A stretch of DNA of 64,000 nt. It comes from Devriesea agamarum. Lineage in GTDB: Bacteria > Actinomycetota > Actinomycetes > Actinomycetales > Dermabacteraceae. Of this stretch, positions 1 to 9,100 are shown in pieces. Where the stretch lies: positions 1-64,000 of the forward strand of contig NZ_LN849456.1 in the NCBI RefSeq assembly GCF_900070355.1, in the 5' to 3' direction. The translations under genes were made by a program, and so were the position numbers. The notes beneath the pieces were generated by a model. It was given only the letters and a program-made list of their open reading frames with translations. It made no database searches and was not told the DNA's origin. Each line of letters opens with the position of its first letter. Positions within the stretch are counted from its first letter, which is position 1.

Positions 1-195
1 ACACCCACCCACCGGGGGATGGTGCGATTGGATGAGGCGCGCCTTGGGGTATGCAGAGCACATGGTGTGGGTGTGATGTGTTTAAACAGCAAGCGGGTCC
101 TCCGAGAGCCGTGCTGATCGTAGCTGGCCGCTAGACTGTCTGGTGCGCCCACAGCGCAAGTTTCTGTTCGTCAAACCTCTCGTGAGGACTGGTTG

Positions 196-1206
196 ATGCA
201 TTCGCTGCTGGTATCCCTGCCTGATCTGGATCAGGGTCTTGCTGGTTTCCTCTCCGAACGCCTTGACCGTGTGGAAGAACGGCTGCGTCAGTCGGTTCAC
301 ACCTCAGATTCTTTGACCCGTTGGACTTCCACCTATCTGATGGAAGCAGGCGGCAAGCGGGTCAGGCCGGTTTTGACTCTTCTGGCCGCTGCATTTGGCG
401 ATGGCATGAGGGCGGAAGTTCTCGATGCGGCCGTGGCTGTGGAGCTCACGCACCTCGCTTCTCTCTATCACGACGACGTGATGGATTCAGCCCCAACCAG
501 GCGCGGGCGAACCAGTGCTCACGAGGTTTGGGGAAATTCGGTTGCGATCTTAACGGGCGATTTTTTGTTCGCGAGGGCTTCGCGAATCTCCGCTGGTTTA
601 GGCCCGGAAGCTGTTCGTATTCAGGCAGAAACCTTTGAGCGTCTGTGCATCGGCCAATTACATGAAACTGTGGGCCCCGCGGACGATGACGATCCCTACG
701 CGCATTATTTGCGGGTCCTGTCCGATAAAACGGCGTCGCTGATTGCAACCGCAGGCCGCTTTGGAGCCATGTTTTCCGGCTGTGATGCCACCGTCGTCAA
801 CGCCTTGGAGGAATACGGTGAAAAAGCCGGTGTGGCGTTCCAGCTCGTCGACGATGTGATTGATCTTCGCTCCGATGGTGCACGCACCGGGAAGACTCCT
901 GGCACTGACTTGCGTGAAGGTATTCCAACCATGCCATCCTTATTAGTCAGGGCGCGCTATGCCGCCGGAGATCGCAATCCTGAAACGGTTGCCGTGGTCG
1001 AAGCGTTGGATTCCGATCTCAGCGACGATGAGCACCTCGCTCAGGCTGTAGCCCTGCTGCGCGAAGACCCGGCGACCGACGAGACCGAAAAATTGGCGAC
1101 CAGCTGGGCGAACGATGCGTTAAAGGCGCTGCGGAACGTACCGGATCGTCCCGCCCGCGCTGGGCTCGAAGCGTTCACCGAGCAGCTAGTGAACCGCAGC
1201 GCCTGA
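196..1206 (+). CDS. Polyprenyl diphosphate synthase (trans-isoprenyl chain elongation)
   Basis: Protein of 336 residues. It carries both aspartate-rich motifs of trans-polyprenyl synthases, DDVMD at residues 93-97 (within LYHDDVMDS) and DDVID at 219-223, which bind Mg2+ and the allylic and isopentenyl diphosphates. The GGKRVRP motif near residue 54 is also typical. Length fits the hexa- to octaprenyl type that makes the menaquinone side chain in actinobacteria, but chain length cannot be read from sequence. A TTG lies three bases from the GAGGA at 184-188, so ATG 196, seven bases away, is preferred. The protein probably acts at the inner face of the membrane. It is not obviously part of the secretion locus that follows; a 250-bp gap separates them. 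Confidence 0.9.
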   Translation: MHSLLVSLPDLDQGLAGFLSERLDRVEERLRQSVHTSDSLTRWTSTYLMEAGGKRVRPVLTLLAAAFGDGMRAEVLDAAVAVELTHLASLYHDDVMDSAPTRRGRTSAHEVWGNSVAILTGDFLFARASRISAGLGPEAVRIQAETFERLCIGQLHETVGPADDDDPYAHYLRVLSDKTASLIATAGRFGAMFSGCDATVVNALEEYGEKAGVAFQLVDDVIDLRSDGARTGKTPGTDLREGIPTMPSLLVRARYAAGDRNPETVAVVEALDSDLSDDEHLAQAVALLREDPATDETEKLATSWANDALKALRNVPDRPARAGLEAFTEQLVNRSA

Positions 1207-1463
1207 TTGTGCGCCGGTTCGTTCCTTTATGTCGGCTCGGCTCCACTGGTGATTGACATTCGCGCGTCGAGGCACCTCGGTCATCCCTGGTTGAGAACTG
1301 CTTCACTTTGAGTATCCGGTTTTACAGCGATAAGTAGCTGTGTGTAGTTCGCGTCCACAGTGTAGGTATAAACCTGCTTCACCATGAGTTATCCACACAC
1401 CTCCTGAAAACCTCTGCTGGGAACTAACCTGTCATCAGGAGTTCTACTAGGGGCGGAGGTGTG

Positions 1464-2570
1464 ATGCCGGTGTGCCAGGCGCGATACTGCGGATATTGCA
1501 GTTCCTTGCTCGCTCCGTCCACGCGATGGTGCGCAGAATGTGGCCGGCCATGCGTTCCTTTGTCCGATCATAGGGTCAAGCGTTCCTCTCGACCGTCAGC
1601 GTGGCAATCTGTCTTGCCGCCTGAGCAGGTTATTCCGGGATGTAGCGAGAGCCGACGGATTGCGCTCGTTGATTTCGGCAGCGGTTTGGATATTTCTCGA
1701 ACGCGCCGGCTGGTGGCGTTTTTTCTTGATGTGGTGGCCTCGTTTGCTGGTTTTGCACCGCTGATCACTGGGATCACTCTGTTGTGTTCTGCTTGGCCGT
1801 CGCCCTGGACAGGATTACCGGTCGCTGTCACGGCTTTAGGCGCTGCAATAGCGGTGACGTGTATAGCCGGAGCGATCTGGCTGCACAGGGTCAAAAACAC
1901 CAGTGTCGGAAAAGCTTGTATGGGCCTTCGTGCTGGGGCAGAGCATGTGAAGTCGAAACCCGACCAAATCCTGTCGCATCAACCGGTTCATGCGGCAACC
2001 GCCCTGCGGGTGCCCGCTGGACAGCCATGGCAGGGTGCATTACTGGACCAGGTAGCTCTAACGGACGGGCGTAGAAGTCGGGTTACTGAACGAGCCGAGC
2101 CTGGTTTGAATCCGTATCTGACGGCAGGTGAGGTGTTACCAGGGACGCACCGAGAATCCCCTAATCCCGATTCGGGAGTGGCAAGCTCCGATAGTGTAGT
2201 CAACGAAAAGTTTATGGCGGGTAACCGTGTAGGCCCTCCCGTGCGGCGTATTGTGCTGACCATGGACGATGGGGCGCGATACGAGTGTCCAGCGGGAACT
2301 CTGATCGGAAGATCTCCAGCGGTCGTTCAGGGAACGGGTTCGCTGCTTGCCATTGAGGATTCGACGCGTTCAGTGTCGAAGAGTCACCTGACGTTAAATG
2401 TGCGAGGCCAGGAGGTTTTCGTGACCGACCAGGGTTCTGTGAACGGCTCTGCGCTGGTGTCTAAGAGCGGCCTCGAACATGTGTTGATCCCAGGTGTATC
2501 CGAGGTGCTTCCTCCTGACTGCACCCTACGCCTGGGAGAGCGCACCCTAACCGTGGAGGTTTGCCCATGA
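1464..2570 (+). CDS. Zinc-ribbon / RDD-like membrane protein with C-terminal FHA domain
   Basis: About 368 residues. The N-terminus has a four-cysteine ribbon (CGYCSS and CAECGRP near residues 9-28). Residues about 80-155 resemble an RDD domain: a TRRLVAFFLDVV start, two hydrophobic segments, and a closing NTSVGKACMGLRAG. After a low-complexity linker, residues about 260-368 form an FHA domain with GRS, SKSHL and GSVNGS signatures, so it should bind phosphothreonine peptides at the membrane. A GTG lies three bases upstream of the chosen ATG; both follow GGAGG at 1455-1459. The stop overlaps the next start (ATGA), so the gene is coupled to the PP2C phosphatase. It is the first gene of the T7SS-like locus. 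RDD-FHA proteins are known near actinobacterial FHA/PP2C/FtsK clusters; their exact role is not. Confidence 0.75.
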   Translation: MPVCQARYCGYCSSLLAPSTRWCAECGRPCVPLSDHRVKRSSRPSAWQSVLPPEQVIPGCSESRRIALVDFGSGLDISRTRRLVAFFLDVVASFAGFAPLITGITLLCSAWPSPWTGLPVAVTALGAAIAVTCIAGAIWLHRVKNTSVGKACMGLRAGAEHVKSKPDQILSHQPVHAATALRVPAGQPWQGALLDQVALTDGRRSRVTERAEPGLNPYLTAGEVLPGTHRESPNPDSGVASSDSVVNEKFMAGNRVGPPVRRIVLTMDDGARYECPAGTLIGRSPAVVQGTGSLLAIEDSTRSVSKSHLTLNVRGQEVFVTDQGSVNGSALVSKSGLEHVLIPGVSEVLPPDCTLRLGERTLTVEVCP

Positions 2571-3391
2571 CTGACTCACCTGCATCTAGCGCTCCCATTG
2601 CGCCGGATATGCCCGCACCCGGTAGCATCCTCACCCGCTGCGCTGCGGCCACTCACGTAGGTAAAGTGCGCACAACAAACGAGGACAGCTTGCTGGCCCA
2701 ACACCCCATTTTTCTTATCGCTGACGGTGTTGGTGGCCACAACGCTGGAGAAGTTGCCAGTGCATTTGTTGTAGAAGAGTTCCGCCGGTTGGTCGGGCAA
2801 CCGAATGTCGAGGTCGAACAACTTGCAGGCACGCTACGGGCAGCAGCCGACCGCGTGAATGCCATTGAGCCGGATGATTCCGAAGGCCCAGCGGCGGGAA
2901 CCACGGTGGCTCTGGTTGCGACCACTGTCGTCGATGGAAACGGGTACTGGGTTGTGCTCAACCTCGGTGATTCCCGGGTGTATCGCTTGACCTCTGGGGG
3001 CCTAGAACAGGTCAGTGTGGATCATTCAGTCGTTCAAGAACTGTTGGATCAAGGGCTCATCAGCAGCGAACGCGCACGGCATCACCCGTACCGCCACATG
3101 ATCACCAGGGCGCTCGGGGCAGGACACGATGCCGAGCCAGACTGTTGGTTGATTCCAGCCCAGGTCGGCGACCGCCTGCTCATCTGTTCGGATGGGCTGA
3201 CCGATGAGGTGAGGGACGAGGCCTTGGAGGACGTCCTCCAAACCCAGCCTGACCTCGACTCGGCAGCACAAACCTGCGTAGACCTTGCGTTGCAAGCGGG
3301 TGGCCACGACAACGTCTCGGTTGTAATCGTCCAAGCCGTCGATATCGTGGGCGCGCAGCATCACAGCGAGGACGGTGAAAGCCAACCCTAG
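2567..3391 (+). CDS. PP2C-family Ser/Thr protein phosphatase
   Basis: Protein of 274 residues with all standard PP2C motifs: the VRTTNEDS start with Asp40, DGVGGHNAGE with Asp53, AAGTTV, NLGDSRVY, SVDHSVVQ, CSDGLTDEV with Asp209, and GGHDNVSVV with Asp248. These aspartates form the dinuclear metal centre that hydrolyses phosphoserine and phosphothreonine. There is no membrane segment, unlike mycobacterial PstP, so it is probably cytosolic. The start is the ATG that overlaps the previous stop (ATGA), with GGAGGT six bases upstream. Its place between three FHA-domain genes and the FHA-ATPase suggests that it resets phosphothreonine marks read by those domains. The matching kinase is not in the window. 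Confidence 0.93.
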   Translation: MTDSPASSAPIAPDMPAPGSILTRCAAATHVGKVRTTNEDSLLAQHPIFLIADGVGGHNAGEVASAFVVEEFRRLVGQPNVEVEQLAGTLRAAADRVNAIEPDDSEGPAAGTTVALVATTVVDGNGYWVVLNLGDSRVYRLTSGGLEQVSVDHSVVQELLDQGLISSERARHHPYRHMITRALGAGHDAEPDCWLIPAQVGDRLLICSDGLTDEVRDEALEDVLQTQPDLDSAAQTCVDLALQAGGHDNVSVVIVQAVDIVGAQHHSEDGESQP

Positions 3392-3474
3392 AAAGATAGG
3401 CAATCGCATGACCGGGCACCCTGGCGTCATAGGGGGACGCAGCACACTGCCTGGGTACAACGTAAGGGGGAACA

Positions 3475-5091
3475 ATGGCAGGGGAGAACCGAGCCCACGC
3501 AGCGCCGCTCAATGATCGAGGCCTGTTTTATGAACCGGGGCCGTGCACGCTCATCCATCGAAACAGACAATTCGCACTACTAGTTCCGGGTATCCGGGCT
3601 CAGGTCATTGCAGGGGTATGGGAAGCTCTCGACAAGGTACCTGATCCGGACGATGTCTTGGAGCACATCGTTGCCCATACCGACTACGAGTCAGTGAAAA
3701 CCTTGGGCCCCATCCTGTATGGGCGATACATCGGGGAATGTAGCGTCATGATTGTGCATGCAGATACTGCCGTTGCGGTGTACTCGCGTGCATCCCACGC
3801 ACTGCTGTGCGGCTCAGCAACGGCAAAAGCTGAGCCTGTGCGCACAGAGGATACCGTCCGTATCGCATGGGGAGATCTTCCTGAGGAAGGTAACGCAGGC
3901 GTTTTGCGTTTGGTGGAAGGAATGGCCCGGGTGCGAGGTTTTGTGCTCACCTGCTGCGACCTTCAATCGCTATCCGGACAGGAACGCACCCGGCTGGTCG
4001 CTGCGGTGCATGACCATGGGCGCTCTATATCCGCCCCGCAATCGCCTGAGGTGAGCGCTCCGGAACCTTCGAGCGGCGCCCCACCGGACGACCTCGCTTC
4101 CGAGGCGTCCTTAGCTTTGATAACGAATCAGGATTCGTCTTTAGCCGCGAGCCATAATGTGCATTTAACATCCACGCCTACGTCATCGGTGCCACAGAGC
4201 GGAGTGCTAGACCAGCTTTTGAACCCGGGGTCGGTGCGGTCAGAGTTTAAGTTGAGATCGGTCGTGGAGCCGGCGCGGCCAGAACTGGGGTTGCTGCCGC
4301 TGGAAGGACCTCCGCGCCTGAACCTCCGGCAAGGTCATGCGAGCGGGCATCGCGGCCGCCATGCCCAAAGATCGATGCCAGTCGGTGAGCTCGACGAAAT
4401 GGATATTTCTGCTGCGTCCACGAGCAATCCAGTATCCGGACACTCCCCAGAACGACTTCCCACTCAGCATGCGGTAGAGGAGATTGGGCCCGACCGGGGT
4501 GATACTCCTGCGAACACCTCGATTGACTGCACTGCGTCCTACCACGATGCTTCCCATCGCGCGAGTCCTTCACATCGAGCCACGGTCTGCACGATGAGTG
4601 GATCATCGCCCCTGCGCGCACCGGAAAAGGACGGGCACACAGTGCTTGGCCTGGCCTGTTCAGGACAACACATAAACCCGCCGGATATTCGCCGATGTCG
4701 AGTGTGTGGTGAGCACCTGAATACAACTGCCTCCAAGATGCCGCGACCAAGGCTTGGAACAGTTGAAATATCGGACGGTACCGTCGTTGAGCTCGACCGC
4801 ACCGTAATCATTGGACGCAAACCCCGCGCCCCGAGCGACGCTGCGGGTGAGGTGCCACGTATCGTCACCGTGCCCAGTCCATCCCACGATATTTCCCGTA
4901 ACCACCTCGAAATTCGCCTCGAGGGATGGAACGTGATCGGCCGAGATATGGGGAGCATGAACGGAACCGTGATCACCAGGCCGGGCCAGCCCCCGATGCG
5001 CCTGCGAGCTCATGACGGTGTCCTCTTACGAAGCGGTGATGTCATAGAAATTGGCGATGGGCTCACACTGAGGTTAAAAGATGTTCCGTGA
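3475..5091 (+). CDS. FHA-domain protein with Cys-His zinc motif (T7SS-associated)
   Basis: Protein of 538 residues with three parts. Residues 1 to about 180 form a globular N-domain (starting near GLFYEPGP) of the kind found in actinobacterial FHA proteins beside FtsK/WXG100 genes. A long Ser/Pro/Ala-rich, probably disordered linker covers about 185-390. A C-terminal part has a probable zinc site (CSGQHINPPDIRRCRVCG) and then an FHA domain (GRKP, SRNHLEI, GSMNGT) at about 435-535. The start has a strong AAGGGGGA ribosome-binding site at 3464-3471. The next gene overlaps its end by 11 bases. No catalytic motif is visible. A scaffold that binds a threonine-phosphorylated partner is the likely role, by inference. 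Confidence 0.75.
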   Translation: MAGENRAHAAPLNDRGLFYEPGPCTLIHRNRQFALLVPGIRAQVIAGVWEALDKVPDPDDVLEHIVAHTDYESVKTLGPILYGRYIGECSVMIVHADTAVAVYSRASHALLCGSATAKAEPVRTEDTVRIAWGDLPEEGNAGVLRLVEGMARVRGFVLTCCDLQSLSGQERTRLVAAVHDHGRSISAPQSPEVSAPEPSSGAPPDDLASEASLALITNQDSSLAASHNVHLTSTPTSSVPQSGVLDQLLNPGSVRSEFKLRSVVEPARPELGLLPLEGPPRLNLRQGHASGHRGRHAQRSMPVGELDEMDISAASTSNPVSGHSPERLPTQHAVEEIGPDRGDTPANTSIDCTASYHDASHRASPSHRATVCTMSGSSPLRAPEKDGHTVLGLACSGQHINPPDIRRCRVCGEHLNTTASKMPRPRLGTVEISDGTVVELDRTVIIGRKPRAPSDAAGEVPRIVTVPSPSHDISRNHLEIRLEGWNVIGRDMGSMNGTVITRPGQPPMRLRAHDGVLLRSGDVIEIGDGLTLRLKDVP

Positions 5092-5866
5092 CCTTGCACC
5101 CCGTGCACAACCATCTCTGTCGGATAAAGATATGGATGAAGACGCCGCAGCTGGCGCCGTTGTTAGTGGCTTATCAATAGAGTTTTGCGGAGAGTATGTC
5201 AGCGTGCATCCGGGCTGCGAGTTCGTCATCGGGAGAGCGGGTGATCTCATCCTCGACGACGACAACCAGTTTCTACATCGTCGCTTCCTAGTGCTCACTT
5301 ACGCGGCGTCCCTATGGTGGATTGAGAATATCGGGTCACGTTTATCGGCCACACTCACTGATGCCACCGGGTCGTTGCACTCGTGGCTTGCGCCCGGTGC
5401 GAGAACCCCGCTCGTATCTGCGAGGACCAACGTAGTGTTCACCGCCGGTCCCACAACCTACGAGCTGTCCATTCATGTCGATCCACCGGCAACGACCCAG
5501 CCTCCGATCAGCATCCCAGAGTCAGGGGAGCATACAGTTGGGGAGGTCCTGCTGACCCCGTCTCAAAAACTATTGATCCTTGCTTTAGCTGAGCCGCTAC
5601 TCGTAAAGGATGGAGCCGGCCTCAGCTCGGTTCCCTCATCACGGCACGCAGCGCGCAGACTCGGATGGACCCAAACCAGGTTTAACCGCAAGCTGGACAA
5701 TGTCTGCGACAAGCTTGACCGGCTAGGAATTCGAGGATTGCGGGGTGCTCCCGGTCGTTTAGCGTCGAACCGGAGGGCGCACCTGGTTGAATATGCTGTC
5801 TTTTCTCGATTGGTGACCTCTGCGGACCTCCCGCTACTCAATGCTACCGCCGATATCGACAAATAA
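5081..5866 (+). CDS. FHA-like protein with putative C-terminal helix-turn-helix
   Basis: Protein of 261 residues. Residues about 25-135 look like a divergent FHA fold: a VIGRAGDL strand-turn, then HRRFLVL in place of the usual SRxH, and a WWIENIGS segment. After a short linker, residues about 155-230 (starting LTPSQKLLILALAEPLL, then SRHAARRLGWTQTRFNRKL) read like a sigma-70 region 4 or LuxR-type helix-turn-helix, with ARRLGWTQTRFNRKL as the recognition part. The gene overlaps the preceding FHA gene by 11 bases, so the two are translated together. It could link phosphothreonine signalling to transcription of the locus, or the C-domain could be a protein-binding helix bundle. The function is inferred. 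Confidence 0.6.
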   Translation: MFRDLAPRAQPSLSDKDMDEDAAAGAVVSGLSIEFCGEYVSVHPGCEFVIGRAGDLILDDDNQFLHRRFLVLTYAASLWWIENIGSRLSATLTDATGSLHSWLAPGARTPLVSARTNVVFTAGPTTYELSIHVDPPATTQPPISIPESGEHTVGEVLLTPSQKLLILALAEPLLVKDGAGLSSVPSSRHAARRLGWTQTRFNRKLDNVCDKLDRLGIRGLRGAPGRLASNRRAHLVEYAVFSRLVTSADLPLLNATADIDK

Positions 5867-5933
5867 TGGGAGGTGCTCATGCCGGGTGTAGATAGCAAAT
5901 AATGCATTATTGTCGTTGCTGACTTGGGGGAAT

Positions 5934-6085
5934 GCTTAAAGCGGGGATACAGTTAAAGTGGGGATACGGTTAAAGCAGAGGAATAGTTAAAGTGGGGGAT
6001 ACCTAAAACAGGAGAATAGTTAAAGTGGAGGGATAGTTAGAACAGGAGAATGGCGAAAACGGAGCAATGACCAAAACGGGGGAAT
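5934..6085 (+). repeat. Degenerate tandem array of ~17-bp Shine-Dalgarno-like units
   Basis: Nine consecutive units of mostly 17 bp (one of 18, one of 15) begin at 5934, 5951, 5968, 5985, 6003, 6018, 6035, 6052 and 6069. The consensus is RGTTAAARYRGRGGAWAY. Each unit has an AAA core followed by a purine-rich GGGGA or GGAGAA block. The array fills most of the 285-bp leader of the large ATPase gene. The ATPase's own ribosome-binding segment at about 6132-6149 is an eleventh, near-identical copy (TATAAAAAGGGGGATAC). It is not CRISPR: there are no spacers. Function is unknown. Confidence 0.85.
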
Positions 6086-6131
6086 GGTTAAAATATTTAT
6101 GCGGACAGACAGCTTTACGGAAACTACCGCA

Positions 6132-6151
6132 CTATAAAAAGGGGGATACCT
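6132..6151 (+). promoter_or_regulatory. Strong ribosome-binding site of the T7SS ATPase gene
   Basis: AAAAAGGGGGATACCT directly precedes ATG 6152. The extended AAGGGGGA block recurs before the FHA gene at 3475, the WXG100 genes at 11321 and 11681, and (weaker) inside the tandem array upstream. It decides the ATPase start. The recurrence suggests a shared high-efficiency translation signal in this locus. Confidence 0.7.
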
Positions 6152-9100
6152 ATGCGGATATCGCTGACGCTGAGAAGGCCAGACGGCAGCCTCACCGACC
6201 TTGAAGTCACGGCCGACGCGACTGTTACGGTGGCCGATTTAGCCACCAGCTTGTTCTTGGCTGATCCGATGCGGAAGTCTGCACGGTTGCCGGACGGTCT
6301 TACTATTCAGGTCCAAGACGCAGGGGCTCATCACAGCATGCAGCTCAGAACGCTAAACCCTGAGGATGACCTCATGGCTGCGCAGCTTCGCTCGGGAGCG
6401 GTGATTGCCACAACTCATTCCGGGCATGGCATGCTGCCTGGACCTCAGAAAAAAGCTGAGACGTGCGCGCTGTTGCGGGTGATAGACGGCCCAGACAAGG
6501 GTCGAGAATTCTATCTACCAGCGGGCGTCAGTATTGTGGGTCAGGGATCTGACTGCGATATCAAACTCAACGACCCGATGCTTGCGATGCAGCATTTTAG
6601 AGTCGATATTGCTCACGCTATTGAAATTAGCGACTTACAATCAGAATATGGTATAAGCATTGGCGGGCGCGCCACGCGACACGCGACTTTAAGTCCGTCA
6701 GATATTGTGGTCGTTGCTGATACATCATTGTCCGTGACCGCGCTGAAAAAGCCCATCAGAGGCACCTCGGAATCTTTGACGGTGGAGTTTAATCGTGCCC
6801 CGAGGATCGTGCCGCGATGCCCCGACACATCAATTAAAGCCCCATCACCTCCAACGCGCCCCACTCCTCAGGCTTTTCCTTATCTGATCATGATTGCCCC
6901 CTTACTCCTTGGAGTCGCAATGTTTGCTGTGACCAGGAGTGTGTACTCCATCATGTTTATCGCCATGATGCCGTTGATGGCTGTGGCCACCTATGTGCAG
7001 GGCAAAATGCAAGCGGCCAAAATTTTTAAAGAACAGACCCGCCAGTTTCGCGAGGGGATGCAGTCGGTGCGCTGCAAGCTTAACGACGCACACGATATTG
7101 AACGAGCGGTGCGACTGGCCGAGGCGCCGAGCGCGGCTGACGCTGTAGATGCGATATATCGTCGTGGGTCCCTGCTGTGGACCCATCGCCCTGAGCATCG
7201 GGCCTTTGGGACCGTCCGCTTAGGGATTGGAACAGATAGCTCCCGCGTGCGTCTCGAGCTTCCGGCAGAGCACGACACCATGCCGCAGTTTCGCGACGAA
7301 TTGGAAAGCCTAGCCGAGGAATATGCGGTGATTACAGGGGTCCCCGTTATCGCTGATCTGCGTTGGTGTGGCGGGGTGGGCCTGGCCGGGGCGGGCGAGG
7401 ATGCGGATGGCATTGCGCGTGGCATCGTCAGTCAGCTGATCGGCTTGCATTCTCCGGCGGAGCTCGCGCTCGCCGTCATGGCATCCTTTCGCACCAAGGA
7501 GCAGTGGGAATGGCTGAAATGGGTGCCGCACACCTGTAGCCCGCATTCCCCTCTCGCGGGTGACCATCTCGCACAAAATGCTGGTGAAGCCGCATCACTG
7601 CTAGCCCAACTCGAGGACCTGATACAGCGCCGACACGGAGAGCACCCAGCGACTGGTCACGTTGCGCGTACAGCTGATATGGAGTCGGGCTCAACACCGA
7701 ATGACAGCTGGTCCTCTCAGCACGCTTCATCCTCCGCCTGCGTTCCCGTTATTCCGGCTGTTGTTCTTATCGTCGACGATGATGCTCCCGCCCAGAGGGC
7801 TCACCTGGTGTGGATCGCTGAGCATGGCCCCAAGGTCGGGGTCTATGTCCTTTGGCGAGCAGGGGGAGTCGCAGCACTTCCCGCAGCGTGTCGCACCTAT
7901 TTAGACATCGACGGTTCCGGGAGTGCGACAGCTGGGCACGTTCAAGGCGGTGAACGCTTTTCCCCCGTCACCTGTGACACCGTGGATCAGCAAGTCGCGC
8001 ACGGCATTGGGCGATATCTGGCACCCGTTACAGACGCCGGGGTGCCCGTCCGCGATGAATCAGATCTTCCCACGGTCCTGAGCTTTTTAGCGCTCACGGA
8101 CCATGATCTTCTCCGCAACCCGCAAACCATCATGAAGACCTGGGCTCGGCAGGAGAGTTCCATGTCCCCGGATCCAAGGGCAGTATCGAGTCCATCAGGC
8201 GCGCTGGGCTTAGAGGCTCTTGTGGGGCACAGCGGGCTAGAACCATTGTCGTTGGATCTTCGACGCGACGGTCCGCATGCCCTCGTGGGCGGTACCACGG
8301 GTTCAGGTAAGTCAGAGTTTTTGCAGACCTGGGTTCTGGCAATGGCTGCTGGCCATAGCCCTGACCGGGTCTGTTTCCTATTTGTGGATTATAAGGGAGG
8401 TGCAGCCTTTGCCGACTGCGTCAACCTGCCCCATGCCGTAGGGCTTGTCACCGACCTGTCTGCGCATCTAGTGCACAGGGTGCTGGATTCATTGCGCGCC
8501 GAACTGAGACTACGAGAACGTTTGTTCCACCGGAAAAAGGTGAAAGATCTGGCGTCACTTGAACGACGCGGTGATTCAGAATGCCCTCCGAGTTTGGTCA
8601 TCGTGGTGGATGAGTTCGCGACCCTCGTTCACGACATTCCGGAGTTCATCGACGGGGTGGTCGATATCGCTGCGCGCGGTCGGTCGCTCGGTGTGCATTT
8701 GATCTTGGCTACGCAACGCCCTGCCGGGGTCATTAAAGAAAATCTGCGTGCTAACACCAATTTGAGAATTGCCCTGCGCATGGCTGATGAGGACGACTCG
8801 AAAGACATTGTGGGAGAGCCAATCGCCGCACATTTTGACCCGACGATCCCTGGTCGAGCTGTCGTTAAAAAGGGGCCTGGGCATCTGGTCATGTTTCAAA
8901 GCGGATACGTCGGTGGGTGGACGGCGGATCAACCCGGTCCCGCCCAGATCCAGATTGTCGAGAAGAACTTTGCAACCGGACCCGCCTGGCAGCTACCCAA
9001 ACCCTGCGAGAGCGCACAGAATCAGGGTCCTGAAGACGTGATCCGGATCGTTCACGCCCTTCGGCAAGCAGCTGGCATCGCGGGTGTATCACCGCCTCGC

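Noticed and set aside
4240-4976. Long minus-strand frames opposite the FHA gene
   Set aside because: Shadow of the plus-strand FHA gene; no start signal or recognisable motif.
5934-6085. Repeat array considered as a CRISPR
   Set aside because: Units are contiguous and degenerate, with no spacers and no cas genes.
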